Positions 22,836-30,131 of a DNA stretch of 33,615 nt are shown one piece after another. Source of the DNA: Mesorhizobium intechi (lineage in GTDB: Bacteria > Pseudomonadota > Alphaproteobacteria > Rhizobiales > Rhizobiaceae); contig NZ_PNOT02000003.1 of assembly GCF_002879535.1 (NCBI RefSeq), positions 1 to 33,615 of the forward strand, given 5' to 3'. Made by a program: the position numbers and the translations under genes. Position 1 is the stretch's first letter. The number at the start of each line of letters is the position of its first letter. The notes below the pieces were generated by a model that did not search any database, was not told where the DNA came from, and saw only the letters and a list, made by a program, of their open reading frames with translations.

Positions 22836-23054
22836 TCAGGCGACACGCGTGACAGCGACCTCGCCAAGCACGAATAGTTCGCCGCTCGACAACCGCAGTT
22901 CGATCTCGCCGGTCGCGGTGCGGCGCCACTCCGCCTTGCCATCGGCGACAAGCCTGCCGATGGCGGCCAGGACCTGTGACTTCGCGTCGATGGCAGCACC
23001 GTTGGCGATCTCGATGTTCGCACCGGCGGCGGAAGACCTTGCCATCGCGCGCAT
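22836..23054 (-). CDS. Small protein of unknown function between ada and ogt
   Basis: 72-aa predicted protein, not recognised. It begins nine bases after the ada stop, so it can be translated by coupling despite no visible Shine-Dalgarno; an ATG three codons in is an alternative. Codon use is high-GC3 like its neighbours, and the composition looks protein-like: an alanine-rich helix-forming half (IEIANGAAIDAKSQVLAAIGRLV), then alternating strands (EIELRLSSGELFVLGEVAVTRVA). No cysteine, signal peptide or membrane helix is seen. The opposite-strand open frame here is serine/alanine-rich and shadow-like. Confidence 0.6.
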   Translation of the reverse strand: MRAMARSSAAGANIEIANGAAIDAKSQVLAAIGRLVADGKAEWRRTATGEIELRLSSGELFVLGEVAVTRVA

Positions 23055-23063
23055 CGCCGGTCG

Positions 23064-24191
23064 TCAGGCCCGCGAAGACCGGTAGGCCGTGTCGGCGGCC
23101 TTCGCTGGCTTGCCGGCCTCGCGGTCGAGCAGCGCACGCTTGCGCTCGGCGCCCCAGGCGTAGCCGGACAGGGCGCCGTCCTTGCGGATCACGCGGTGGC
23201 AGGGAATCGCGACCGCATGGGCGTTGGCCGCGCAGGCGGCGGCAATGGCGCGGGTTGCCTTCGGCGAGCCGACGCGCTCGGCGATCTCCGCATAGGAAAC
23301 CGTGCCGCCGACCGGGATGTCCTGCAAGGCCTGCCAGACGCGCTGCTGGAAAGCAGTGCCGCGCACGTCGAGCGGCAGGTCGAGGCCGAGCCGTGGGGCC
23401 TCGACGAATCCGACGACGCGGGCGACCAGTGCCTCGTAATCGTGGTCGGCGCCGATCAGCCGCGCCTTGGGGAAACGGTCCTGCAGGTCGCGAACCAGCG
23501 CGTCTGGATCGTCACCGAGCAGGATCGAGGCGACGCCCCTGCGGCTCGACGCGACCAGTATGGCGCCGAGCGTGGTCTCGCCGACGGCGAAGCGTATGTC
23601 CTCATTGGCGCCGCCGGCACGGTAGCGCGTCGGCGTCATGCCGAGCATGCCGGTGGATTTCTCGTAGAAGCGCCCGCTCGAATTGAAGCCGGCATCGTAG
23701 ATCGCCACTGTGACGCTGGCGCCGTCCTCGAGACCCTGGCGGACCCGGGCGGCACGATGCGCGGCGGCATAGTCCTTCGGCGTCAGCCCGATGATCGCCT
23801 TGAAGACGCGGTGGAAATAGCCGGCGCTGCGGCCGGCGGCATCAGCCAGTTCCGCGAGCGATGGCTCTCCCTCGCTCTGTTCGATCCTGCGGCAGGCATC
23901 GGCGACCATCGCGGCATTGCCGGCCTCCAGAGAAGGGCCATCCGGCTTGCAGCGCCGGCAGGCGCGAAAGCCGGTTGCCTTCGCCTGAGCCAGCGTGGCG
24001 TGCAGTTGCACATTGGCGGGGTTGGCGCGCCGCGACGGGCAGGAGGGCCGGCAATAGACGCCGGTCGTCGCCACCGAATACCAGAACTCGCCGTCCGCCG
24101 ATTTGTCGCGCGCGACGATGCGCGCCCAGCGCGGGTCATCAGCGACCGGCAGCGGCGTCGATTCGAGGTCTTTGGCGAGAGTGATGAACAT
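23064..24191 (-). CDS. ada: Ada: alkylation-response regulator and O6-methylguanine-DNA methyltransferase
   Basis: 375-aa bifunctional protein with all Ada parts. The N-terminal zinc domain has C47-x3-C51-x26-C78-x2-C81, the exact spacing of E. coli C38/C42/C69/C72, so C47 is the expected acceptor for methyl phosphotriesters. An AraC-type helix-turn-helix spans about 95-190 (LAELADAAGRSAGYFHRVFKAIIG). The methyltransferase domain ends in P330-C331-H-R-V. Methylation of C47 would turn it into an activator. The ATG at 24191 has a weak Shine-Dalgarno. It starts 63 bases after the upstream regulator gene on the same strand; no AAT-N6-GCAA box is seen in that gap. Confidence 0.93.
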   Translation of the reverse strand: MFITLAKDLESTPLPVADDPRWARIVARDKSADGEFWYSVATTGVYCRPSCPSRRANPANVQLHATLAQAKATGFRACRRCKPDGPSLEAGNAAMVADACRRIEQSEGEPSLAELADAAGRSAGYFHRVFKAIIGLTPKDYAAAHRAARVRQGLEDGASVTVAIYDAGFNSSGRFYEKSTGMLGMTPTRYRAGGANEDIRFAVGETTLGAILVASSRRGVASILLGDDPDALVRDLQDRFPKARLIGADHDYEALVARVVGFVEAPRLGLDLPLDVRGTAFQQRVWQALQDIPVGGTVSYAEIAERVGSPKATRAIAAACAANAHAVAIPCHRVIRKDGALSGYAWGAERKRALLDREAGKPAKAADTAYRSSRA

Positions 24192-24254
24192 GCCGCATTG
24201 AAGACGCTGGAAGACGGCCCCGCCACCCGTTTCCTGCCAAATGCTCCCGCGCTC

Positions 24255-24947
24255 CTATGCCGCGCGCTTGGGCTCCGCCGCGAACGGGCTGAGCCCGAGC
24301 CAGGTCTGCATCTTCTTGCCGATAGTCTGGTCGCCAGTCAGGGAAACCTTCGCGCCGGCCTTCTCGACGGTCAGCAGCCCCATCCAGATTGCCGTCATCG
24401 TGTGCAGGTCGGTGGAGACGTAGAGGTCGACATCGAAGCCGGGATCGTACCAGCACAGGTCGACCTCGCCGTGCTTTTCGACGATCAGCCACCACGATCG
24501 CTTGGACGCCGGCAGATCCTGATACAGAAATTGTATCACCGTGCGTCCTTCGGGGAGCGGCGAGGGGTTCAGATTGCGCCGCATGTCCCACATCAGCAGC
24601 GACGGATCGAGGTTCTTGAGCGACAGCCGGGACTCGACCCATTTCTGTCCCCAAAAACCCATCGCCTCGACGACGGGGCGCAAATCGCGGCCGGCCTCGG
24701 TCAACCGATAGTCGAAGATCGCTTTCTCGCCAGCCACCTCCTTTCGCTCGACGATCCCCGCCAGCTCGAGCTCCTTCAACCGTTGCGAAAGAAGGGTCGG
24801 CGACATTTTGGGGACGCCGCGGCGCAGGTCGTTGAAACGGGTCGAACCCGCCACCAATTCGCGCATCAGCACCATGGTCCAGCGGGTGCACAGCACCTCG
24901 GCGGCCATCGATAGCGGGCAAAACTGCTTGTATCCGTGCTGGGCCAT
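24255..24947 (-). CDS. HxlR-family regulator with C-terminal SCP2-like extension
   Basis: 230-aa protein. Residues 1-100 are an HxlR winged helix (FCPLSMAAEVLCTRWTMVLMRELVAGSTRFNDLRRGVPKMSPTLLSQRL) with C10 and C20 as possible sensors. Residues about 125-225 form an extra alpha/beta domain resembling the SCP2 sterol-carrier fold (VDLYVSTDLHTMTAIWMGLLTVEKAGAKVSLTGDQTIGKKMQTWLG), which may bind a hydrophobic ligand. The ATG at 24947 follows GGGGGAGGAG. It diverges from the DUF1330 gene across a region holding three phased GTAC motifs. Confidence 0.85.
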   Translation of the reverse strand: MAQHGYKQFCPLSMAAEVLCTRWTMVLMRELVAGSTRFNDLRRGVPKMSPTLLSQRLKELELAGIVERKEVAGEKAIFDYRLTEAGRDLRPVVEAMGFWGQKWVESRLSLKNLDPSLLMWDMRRNLNPSPLPEGRTVIQFLYQDLPASKRSWWLIVEKHGEVDLCWYDPGFDVDLYVSTDLHTMTAIWMGLLTVEKAGAKVSLTGDQTIGKKMQTWLGLSPFAAEPKRAA

Positions 24948-25007
24948 GATCGGTGCTCCTCCCCCGAAGCTGGACCGAACATTAGGCCTTCATGAATGAA
25001 GCGGCCA

Positions 25008-25033
25008 GTACGGAAACTGTACCGCCCCAGTAC
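25008..25033. promoter_or_regulatory. Three GTAC motifs at exact 11-bp intervals
   Basis: GTAC occurs at 25008-25011, 25019-25022 and 25030-25033, so successive copies lie one helical turn apart on the same face of the DNA. They sit in the divergent region between the HxlR/SCP2-like regulator and the DUF1330 gene, where that regulator would be expected to bind. Confidence 0.5.
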
Positions 25034-25124
25034 AGATCGCGGACTGGTTGGCGAGGGGCCGGCCATGCGAGCTCTTTGGCCGGTTGCACGGGATAACCCT
25101 GTGCGCCGCAACCAGGAGATGACC

Positions 25125-25451
25125 ATGACTGCTTACGTAATCGCGGACATCAAGATGAAGGACCCGAAATGGGTGCCAGCCTACGCCGCCTCGGTGCACG
25201 ACATCGTCCACAAGCATGGCGGCAAATATCTGTCGCGCAGCGGCAATGTGAAGACGCTTGAAGGCAAGCCGCTCGAGACCACGCTGATCGCCTTGATGGC
25301 GTTCCCGTCGGAAGCGGCGGCGCGCGCCTTCACCAACGATCCGGCCTATGCGCCTTTCGTTTCGGCGCGTCAGGGCGGCAGCGACAGCCGCTTCCAGCTG
25401 ATCGACGATACCGATCTGGCCGGAACGATCCCGTATCTGCCGAAGGGATGA
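25125..25451 (+). CDS. DUF1330 family protein
   Basis: 108-aa protein of the DUF1330 family, a small ferredoxin-like (dimeric alpha/beta barrel) fold related to monooxygenase-type ABM proteins. It begins TAYVIADIKMKDPKWVPAY and contains GGKYLSRSGNVKTLEGK and FPSEAAARAFTNDPAYAPF, which are typical. No catalytic role is established. Of two close ATGs (25119 and 25125), the second is chosen because AGGAG lies six bases before it. Probably regulated by the divergent HxlR-type gene. Confidence 0.85.
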   Translation: MTAYVIADIKMKDPKWVPAYAASVHDIVHKHGGKYLSRSGNVKTLEGKPLETTLIALMAFPSEAAARAFTNDPAYAPFVSARQGGSDSRFQLIDDTDLAGTIPYLPKG

Positions 25452-25501
25452 TCCTACCGGCGTTCCTCGCATCGATTTCGGGATCCTCAAGCAACAACAG
25501 C

Positions 25502-25558
25502 CACAGCGCTTGCCTGTCGGGCCGCCGTATTTTCGCCGGCCGGGCGGCTGTGCTTTTT
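25502..25558 (+). terminator. Hairpin with T-run after DUF1330 gene, just before next start
   Basis: GCCGCC (25521-25526) pairs with GGCGGC (25543-25548). An outer pairing CACAGC (25502-25507) with GCTGTG (25547-25552) competes for the last bases. TTTTT follows at 25554-25558. It looks like an intrinsic terminator for the DUF1330 gene, but it ends only 13 bases before the next ATG. Confidence 0.55.
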
Positions 25559-25571
25559 CAAGAAGAATGGA

Positions 25572-26108
25572 ATGGACATGATATCAAATCTTCGCAACAG
25601 GCACGTCATGGCGGGGGCCATGCTGGCCGTCTGCACCTCGTTCGCGCAGGCGCATCAGGAAGCGGTTGAAGCCGTATCCGGACCCAATCCGCTGGCCGAG
25701 AAGGTACGGGCGGCCAACAGCCGGTTCCTGGACGTCAAGGCGGCGACGGCCGAGGGCTACGCGCCCATTCCCTGCGCCAGCGGCATCAGCGGCGGCGCCA
25801 TGGGCATCCACTACGTCAACGGCCAGTATCTGAAGGACGAAAAGATAGACATCGCCCGTCCCGAGGCCGTGATGTACGAGCCGATGGCCGATGGAACGCT
25901 TAGACTGGTGGCGGTCGAATACATCACCTCGAAGGGGCCTGCGTCACTGGAAGGACAGCTGTTCAACTTCAACAGCGCGCCCAACCGCTATGGCCTTGGA
26001 GAATTCTACGAACTGCATGTCTGGGCCTGGAAGGGCAACCCGGCGGGCACCTTCGCCGACATGAATCCGAAAGTGTCGTGCGAACACACGATGGCGCCGA
26101 GCCAGTAA
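25572..26108 (+). CDS. Secreted protein of unknown function
   Basis: 178-aa protein with an N-terminal signal peptide (basic start, then MAGAMLAVCTSFAQA, likely cleaved after AQA-H near residue 27). The mature part has a conserved-looking core: PCASGISGGAMGIHYVN, RPEAVMYEPMADGTLRLVAVEY and FYELHVWAWKGNPAGTFADMNPKVSCEH. C68 and C170 could form a disulfide, and several His residues could bind metal. The family is not recognised with a function; export to the periplasm is the safest statement. An alternative ATG is at 25578. A strong hairpin follows. Confidence 0.72.
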   Translation: MDMISNLRNRHVMAGAMLAVCTSFAQAHQEAVEAVSGPNPLAEKVRAANSRFLDVKAATAEGYAPIPCASGISGGAMGIHYVNGQYLKDEKIDIARPEAVMYEPMADGTLRLVAVEYITSKGPASLEGQLFNFNSAPNRYGLGEFYELHVWAWKGNPAGTFADMNPKVSCEHTMAPSQ

Positions 26109-26116
26109 GCAATGAG

Positions 26117-26144
26117 GCCAGGCGGCGATCACGCCGCCTGGCCA
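26117..26144. terminator. Perfect 12-bp hairpin between convergent genes
   Basis: GGCCAGGCGGCG pairs with CGCCGCCTGGCC around the loop ATCA. It sits in the 60-base gap between the secreted-protein stop and the SnoaL-like stop, so it may end transcription on both strands. No T-run follows. Confidence 0.7.
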
Positions 26145-26168
26145 GAAACGATCGTTCCTCGGGCCGCC

Positions 26169-26618
26169 TCAAGCGGCCCTGATCAGGCCGAGCTGCGTCA
26201 GTGCCGCCACGCCGTCGTCGAGGCCGATCTCCTCGACGATCTTGCCGTCGACCACCTTCAGCACCGTGGTGCCGGTGAAGCGCATGGCGCGGCCGGTGGC
26301 GGCGGGCAGCGAACCGGCGAGGAAATCACCGAAAGCCGGGCCGGTATGCGTGCCGCCGCCCTCCCACTGGCCGACGACGTAGTCGCCCTCGGCGATGAGA
26401 TCGGCGGTGGCCCAGAAGTTGAGATCCGGGAACGCGGCGCGGAAATCGGTCATGAAGGCCTTGATGTCGTCGCGGCCCCGGCGCGGCTCATGCAGCGAAT
26501 ATTTGAGCAGCATGTCGGGCGCGGCGATGTCGTCGACGACGGACAGATCGCAGGTTTCACCCCAGAAGTCGGTGAACCACCTGACGACGGCGGCCTTGTT
26601 GTCTTCCTGTTTGGTCAT
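26169..26618 (-). CDS. SnoaL-like (NTF2 fold) protein
   Basis: 149-aa single-domain protein of the SnoaL-like polyketide-cyclase / ester-cyclase family: NKAAVVRWFTDFWG, DDIAAPDMLLKYSLHEPRRGRDDIKAFMTDFRAAFPDL and GTHTGPAFGDFLAGSLPATGR-type blocks. Such proteins bind or isomerise small hydrophobic molecules; no substrate is evident. The ATG at 26618 is chosen for homology and an AAAGGA about nine bases upstream; the longer open frame to 26708 is rejected. It diverges from the GGDEF-EAL gene across 232 bases that contain an imperfect hairpin (26689-26719) but no recognisable gene. Confidence 0.82.
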   Translation of the reverse strand: MTKQEDNKAAVVRWFTDFWGETCDLSVVDDIAAPDMLLKYSLHEPRRGRDDIKAFMTDFRAAFPDLNFWATADLIAEGDYVVGQWEGGGTHTGPAFGDFLAGSLPAATGRAMRFTGTTVLKVVDGKIVEEIGLDDGVAALTQLGLIRAA

Positions 26619-26850
26619 TGGGAGCGTCCTTTCGTATTTGGCTGGGTCATCGGCGGATCGGTCCGGGCGATGACCTGAGCCATCCCTAGAACCATCGGGG
26701 GAGCGCAAAACTCCGGTTCTTGCCGGCCAATCGAAAGGCGCGCGCCGCGAAATATTGCAGGCGGGGAGGCATGCCTGCCGCGTCCCGGTAACTGTTTCTT
26801 CTCTGGTTTTGTCGCAGATTGCCCGCAGGTGGAGCAGGCGAAAACCGACG

Positions 26851-28950
26851 ATGGCGCGTCAGGGCAAGAAAAGTCGTAATGGAGCGTTCTGGGCCAAGGC
26901 CCTTGAGCGGGCCCATCTTGGCGTCTGGGACTGGGATCTTCGCACGGGCGAGTGCTTCTATTCGTCGACCTGGGCGCGAATGCTGGGCTATGAGGAAGAT
27001 GAACTCGCCAACACCAGCGACCTGTGGCTGCAGCTTACCCATCCCGACGACCGCGAGCGGGCGCTGGCCAGCGGCGACCGCCACATTGCCGGGCTGACCG
27101 ATGCCATCGAGACCGAACTCAGGCTGAAGCACAAGCTGGGTCACTGGGTATGGGTACTCGACCGCGGCGGCATCGTCGAACGCGGCGCGGACGGCCAACC
27201 GCTGCGGCTGATGGGCGTTCAGACCGACATTTCGAAGCAGAAGGCGGCCGAGGCCGCGCTCGAACAGGTCACCATGCGCTTCCGCCTGGCGCTCGCCGCC
27301 AGCGGCACCGGAATCTGGCACTACGACATCGCCACCCACACGAGCTATTGGGACGCCCGCACCAGGGAGATTTTCGGCGTCGTCGCCGATACCGACGAGG
27401 TGCCGGCCGACCTCTGGCACAGTTTCCTGCATCCCGACGACAAGGAAGCCACCGAGCGTGCCCACCAGCCGTCGCCCGGCTCGAGCGGCGTTACCGCCTG
27501 GCAATACCGCATCGTCAAACGCGACGGCGAGATACGCCATGTCGAATCGCTGGTGCGCTTCGTCGCCGCCGCGGGCGCCGCCGGCCAGGTCCTCGGCACG
27601 GTGCGCGACATCACCGAGGACAAGCTGCGCGAACAGGAGCTTGCCTTTGCCGCCCGCCACGACGCGCTGACCGGCTTGTGGAACCGCTCCGCCTTCGACA
27701 GGCTGCTTGCCGATCACATCGCCACAGGGGTGCCGCTGGCGGTGTTCTACGTCGATCTCGACTACTTCAAGGCGCTCAACGACTTCGCTGGCCACGCCGC
27801 CGGCGACCTGGCGCTGAAGAGCGTGGCGGCGGGCATTGGCAGCTGCCTGCCGTCATCGGCGCACGCGGCACGGCTCGGTGGCGACGAGTTCGCCCTGCTG
27901 GTGCCGCATTGCGACGTGGCGCAGGCGGAGCGGCTGGCCGGAGCCATACTGGCGGCCGTGCGCGGCGCCGATCTCGGCGTTGCCGCGACCGCGCGGCGGC
28001 TCGCGGCAAGCATCGGCATCGCCATCGTCAACGACCGGGTCACCACGGTTGCTGATGCGCTGGCCTGCGCCGACGATGCCTGCTACGCGGCAAAGGCCGC
28101 CGGGCGCGACCGCTTCGCGGTGTTTTCGGGCGAGGCCAATTCCGGCGGCCTCAACGCGGCGCGGCTCGCCGCCGACACGGTCGACGCCATGGAGGACGGA
28201 AGGCTGAAACTGTTCGGCCAGGAGATCCACCGGCTGGGCCGGCCCTGGCAGGAGAACCGCCATGTCGAGGTGCTGGCGCGGCTTGCCGGACGCGGCGGCA
28301 AGCTCATTCCGCCCAGCGAATTCATCCCGGCGGCGGAGCGCTTCGGCATGGCCGCCAGGCTCGATCGCTGGATCATCCGCACCGCGCTGTCGCGGCATGG
28401 CGCGGCGATGAAGTCCGGCGCGATCACGCTCGGCTTCAACCTGTCGGCGCAGACGCTGAGCGATCCCGGACTGTGGGACTTTGTCGACAGCATCATCGAG
28501 GAGACAGGCACGCCGCATTCCGGCATCGGCTTCGAGATCACGGAAACCGCCGCCGTCACCAATTTCGACGCCGCCGAGACGTTCGTGCGCAAGGCGCGCG
28601 AGCGGCGCTGCAAGGTCAGCCTCGACGATTTCGGCGCCGGCATGAGCTCGTTCGAATATCTCAGGCGCTTTCCGGTCGATGCCATCAAGATCGATGGGTC
28701 CTTCATCGAGCACATGGCCGAGAGCCGCTTCGACCGCGAGATCGTCTCAGCCATATCAGGCATTGCCCGCAGCGTCGGCTGCGCCGTCGTGGCCGAGAAG
28801 ATCGAGCAAGCCGAGACGCTCGGCATCCTGCAGGCGATGGGCGTCGATTTCGGCCAGGGTTTCCTGCTGCACCGGCCCGAGCCGCTGGAGCGGATTGTCG
28901 CGCGCGCCACCGGGCCGGTGGCTTCGTCACCGGCCCGCAAGGCGTCCTAG
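26851..28950 (+). CDS. PAS-PAS-GGDEF-EAL cyclic-di-GMP signalling protein
   Basis: 699-aa cytosolic protein. Two PAS_3-type domains (about 14-130 and 140-260) sense an unknown signal. The GGDEF domain (about 265-430) has an intact GGDEF at 343-347, and no RxxD inhibitory site precedes it (SSAH at 335-338). The EAL domain (about 445-690) has EVL (473-475) in place of EAL but keeps the other catalytic residues: N530 in FNLSAQ, E565 in ITET, D592-D593 in DDFG, K613 in IKID and E in VAEKIE. Both making and breaking of cyclic di-GMP are possible. The ATG at 26851 is chosen from the PAS homology; GGAG lies rather far upstream. Confidence 0.87.
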   Translation: MARQGKKSRNGAFWAKALERAHLGVWDWDLRTGECFYSSTWARMLGYEEDELANTSDLWLQLTHPDDRERALASGDRHIAGLTDAIETELRLKHKLGHWVWVLDRGGIVERGADGQPLRLMGVQTDISKQKAAEAALEQVTMRFRLALAASGTGIWHYDIATHTSYWDARTREIFGVVADTDEVPADLWHSFLHPDDKEATERAHQPSPGSSGVTAWQYRIVKRDGEIRHVESLVRFVAAAGAAGQVLGTVRDITEDKLREQELAFAARHDALTGLWNRSAFDRLLADHIATGVPLAVFYVDLDYFKALNDFAGHAAGDLALKSVAAGIGSCLPSSAHAARLGGDEFALLVPHCDVAQAERLAGAILAAVRGADLGVAATARRLAASIGIAIVNDRVTTVADALACADDACYAAKAAGRDRFAVFSGEANSGGLNAARLAADTVDAMEDGRLKLFGQEIHRLGRPWQENRHVEVLARLAGRGGKLIPPSEFIPAAERFGMAARLDRWIIRTALSRHGAAMKSGAITLGFNLSAQTLSDPGLWDFVDSIIEETGTPHSGIGFEITETAAVTNFDAAETFVRKARERRCKVSLDDFGAGMSSFEYLRRFPVDAIKIDGSFIEHMAESRFDREIVSAISGIARSVGCAVVAEKIEQAETLGILQAMGVDFGQGFLLHRPEPLERIVARATGPVASSPARKAS

Positions 28951-29142
28951 TCAGAGTTGCCGCACCATCGCTTGCGGAAATTCCAGCACGCCGGTCTCGG
29001 GTCGCCTGTGCTGGGCTTCCGCCACCGTCTCGATCAGGAGGTCGAGGGCCTCGCATGCCGAGCGGCTCGTCTCGTCATTGCCGCGCAGGTAGTGATAAGC
29101 GCGTTCGAGATGGATGCGGGCGGCTGAGAAATCGCTGGTCAA
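28951..29142 (-). CDS. Small hypothetical protein with TTG start
   Basis: 63-aa predicted protein, not recognised. The start is TTG at 29142 with a strong GGAGGG six bases upstream, the main reason to accept it. It looks helical (ARIHLERAYHYLRGNDETSRSACEALDLLIETVAEAQ), acidic and soluble. Its stop abuts the stop of the GGDEF-EAL gene with no base between. Codon use is like its neighbours. Confidence 0.6.
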   Translation of the reverse strand: MTSDFSAARIHLERAYHYLRGNDETSRSACEALDLLIETVAEAQHRRPETGVLEFPQAMVRQL

Positions 29143-29393
29143 TGGTTCCCTCCATGATCCCGCCCTAATTTATCTTGGCCGGCCCGGCGGAATGTGGGGT
29201 AAATATCCACAGCCGGTTTTTATTCAAATGCCGAGGAATGGCCGGATAAGCGCGGCCCGTGAAACGGCCAACTCCCCGACGTGGGCGAGATGTCCGCTTC
29301 TTCGGCCGCCTGTCAGGAGTGACGTCTCCCAACTCTTTGCCTTGTACTGCGGCGACGGTAGACTGCCACCTCTCTTGTCCGAGGTTGACATTG

Positions 29394-30119
29394 ATGATTG
29401 TCCAGGCCTGCATCAACGGCGCCCGTCCGCGCGACTTTCACCCGAAGCTGCCGCTGACGGCGCAGGCCATGGCCAGCGACGCCGCCGCTTGCGTGGCGGC
29501 CGGTGCGGCCGAACTGCACATCCATCCGCGCGGCGCCGACGGGCACGAAAGCCTGACCGCCGTCGATGCGACGGTGCTGGCCGTGCGCGGGGCCTGCCCA
29601 GGCACGCTGGCCGGAGTGTCGACCGGCGCATGGATCGAGAACGATGTCGCGCGCACCCGCGCGGCGATCGCCGCCTGGCGCGAGTTGCCCGACTACGCCT
29701 CGGTCAATCTCTCCGAGGCCGACGCGCCGGCCGTGATGGAGCTGCTGCGCCAGCGCGGCGTGGGCATCGAGGCCGGGCTCGCCACGATAGAGGACGCCGA
29801 GCGGTTCGTGGCGCTCGCCGATCACGACCGGGTGCTGCGCATCCTGATCGAGATCGACATACCGGACCTTGCCTCAGCACTCGCCGAGGCAAACGGCATC
29901 GCCGCCGTGCTCGAGCACGCCGAAGTGCGGCGGCCGATCCTGCTTCACGGCGTCGACGCCACCGTCTGGTCGTTCGTCGAGCTGGCGCGCCAAAAGCGGT
30001 GGTCGACGAGGGTCGGGCTGGAAGACGGCAAGACGCTGGCCGATGGAAGGGTGGCGAAGGACAATGCGGAAATCGTCGCTGCGGCGGTGGCGTTTTTCCG
30101 CGCCGGTTCCGCCGGCTGA
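29394..30119 (+). CDS. BKACE (DUF849) family beta-keto acid cleavage-type enzyme
   Basis: 241-aa member of the BKACE family, which condenses a beta-keto acid with acetyl-CoA to give acetoacetate and a new CoA ester, using a metal. Visible parts: QACINGARP at the N-terminus, the metal ligands H42 and H44 (LHIHPRG), and E210 in VGLEDGK. It is shorter than usual family members (270-310 aa). The ATG at 29394 has GAGG nine bases before; the longer open frame from 29259 is Arg/Ser-rich and not family-like. It converges with the acyl-CoA synthetase gene. The 251-base gap upstream holds no recognisable gene. Confidence 0.8.
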   Translation: MIVQACINGARPRDFHPKLPLTAQAMASDAAACVAAGAAELHIHPRGADGHESLTAVDATVLAVRGACPGTLAGVSTGAWIENDVARTRAAIAAWRELPDYASVNLSEADAPAVMELLRQRGVGIEAGLATIEDAERFVALADHDRVLRILIEIDIPDLASALAEANGIAAVLEHAEVRRPILLHGVDATVWSFVELARQKRWSTRVGLEDGKTLADGRVAKDNAEIVAAAVAFFRAGSAG

Positions 30120-30131
30120 CCGCCGTCTGCC

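Noticed and set aside
26689..26719. Imperfect hairpin (GAACC...GGTTC with inner GGAG/CTCC) in the SnoaL/GGDEF divergent gap.
   Set aside because: Stem is interrupted and has no T-run or link to a regulator; could easily be chance in GC-rich DNA.
29165..29416. Minus-strand 83-codon frame in the gap before the BKACE gene.
   Set aside because: No Shine-Dalgarno, no family resemblance, and it runs into the start of the BKACE gene on the other strand.
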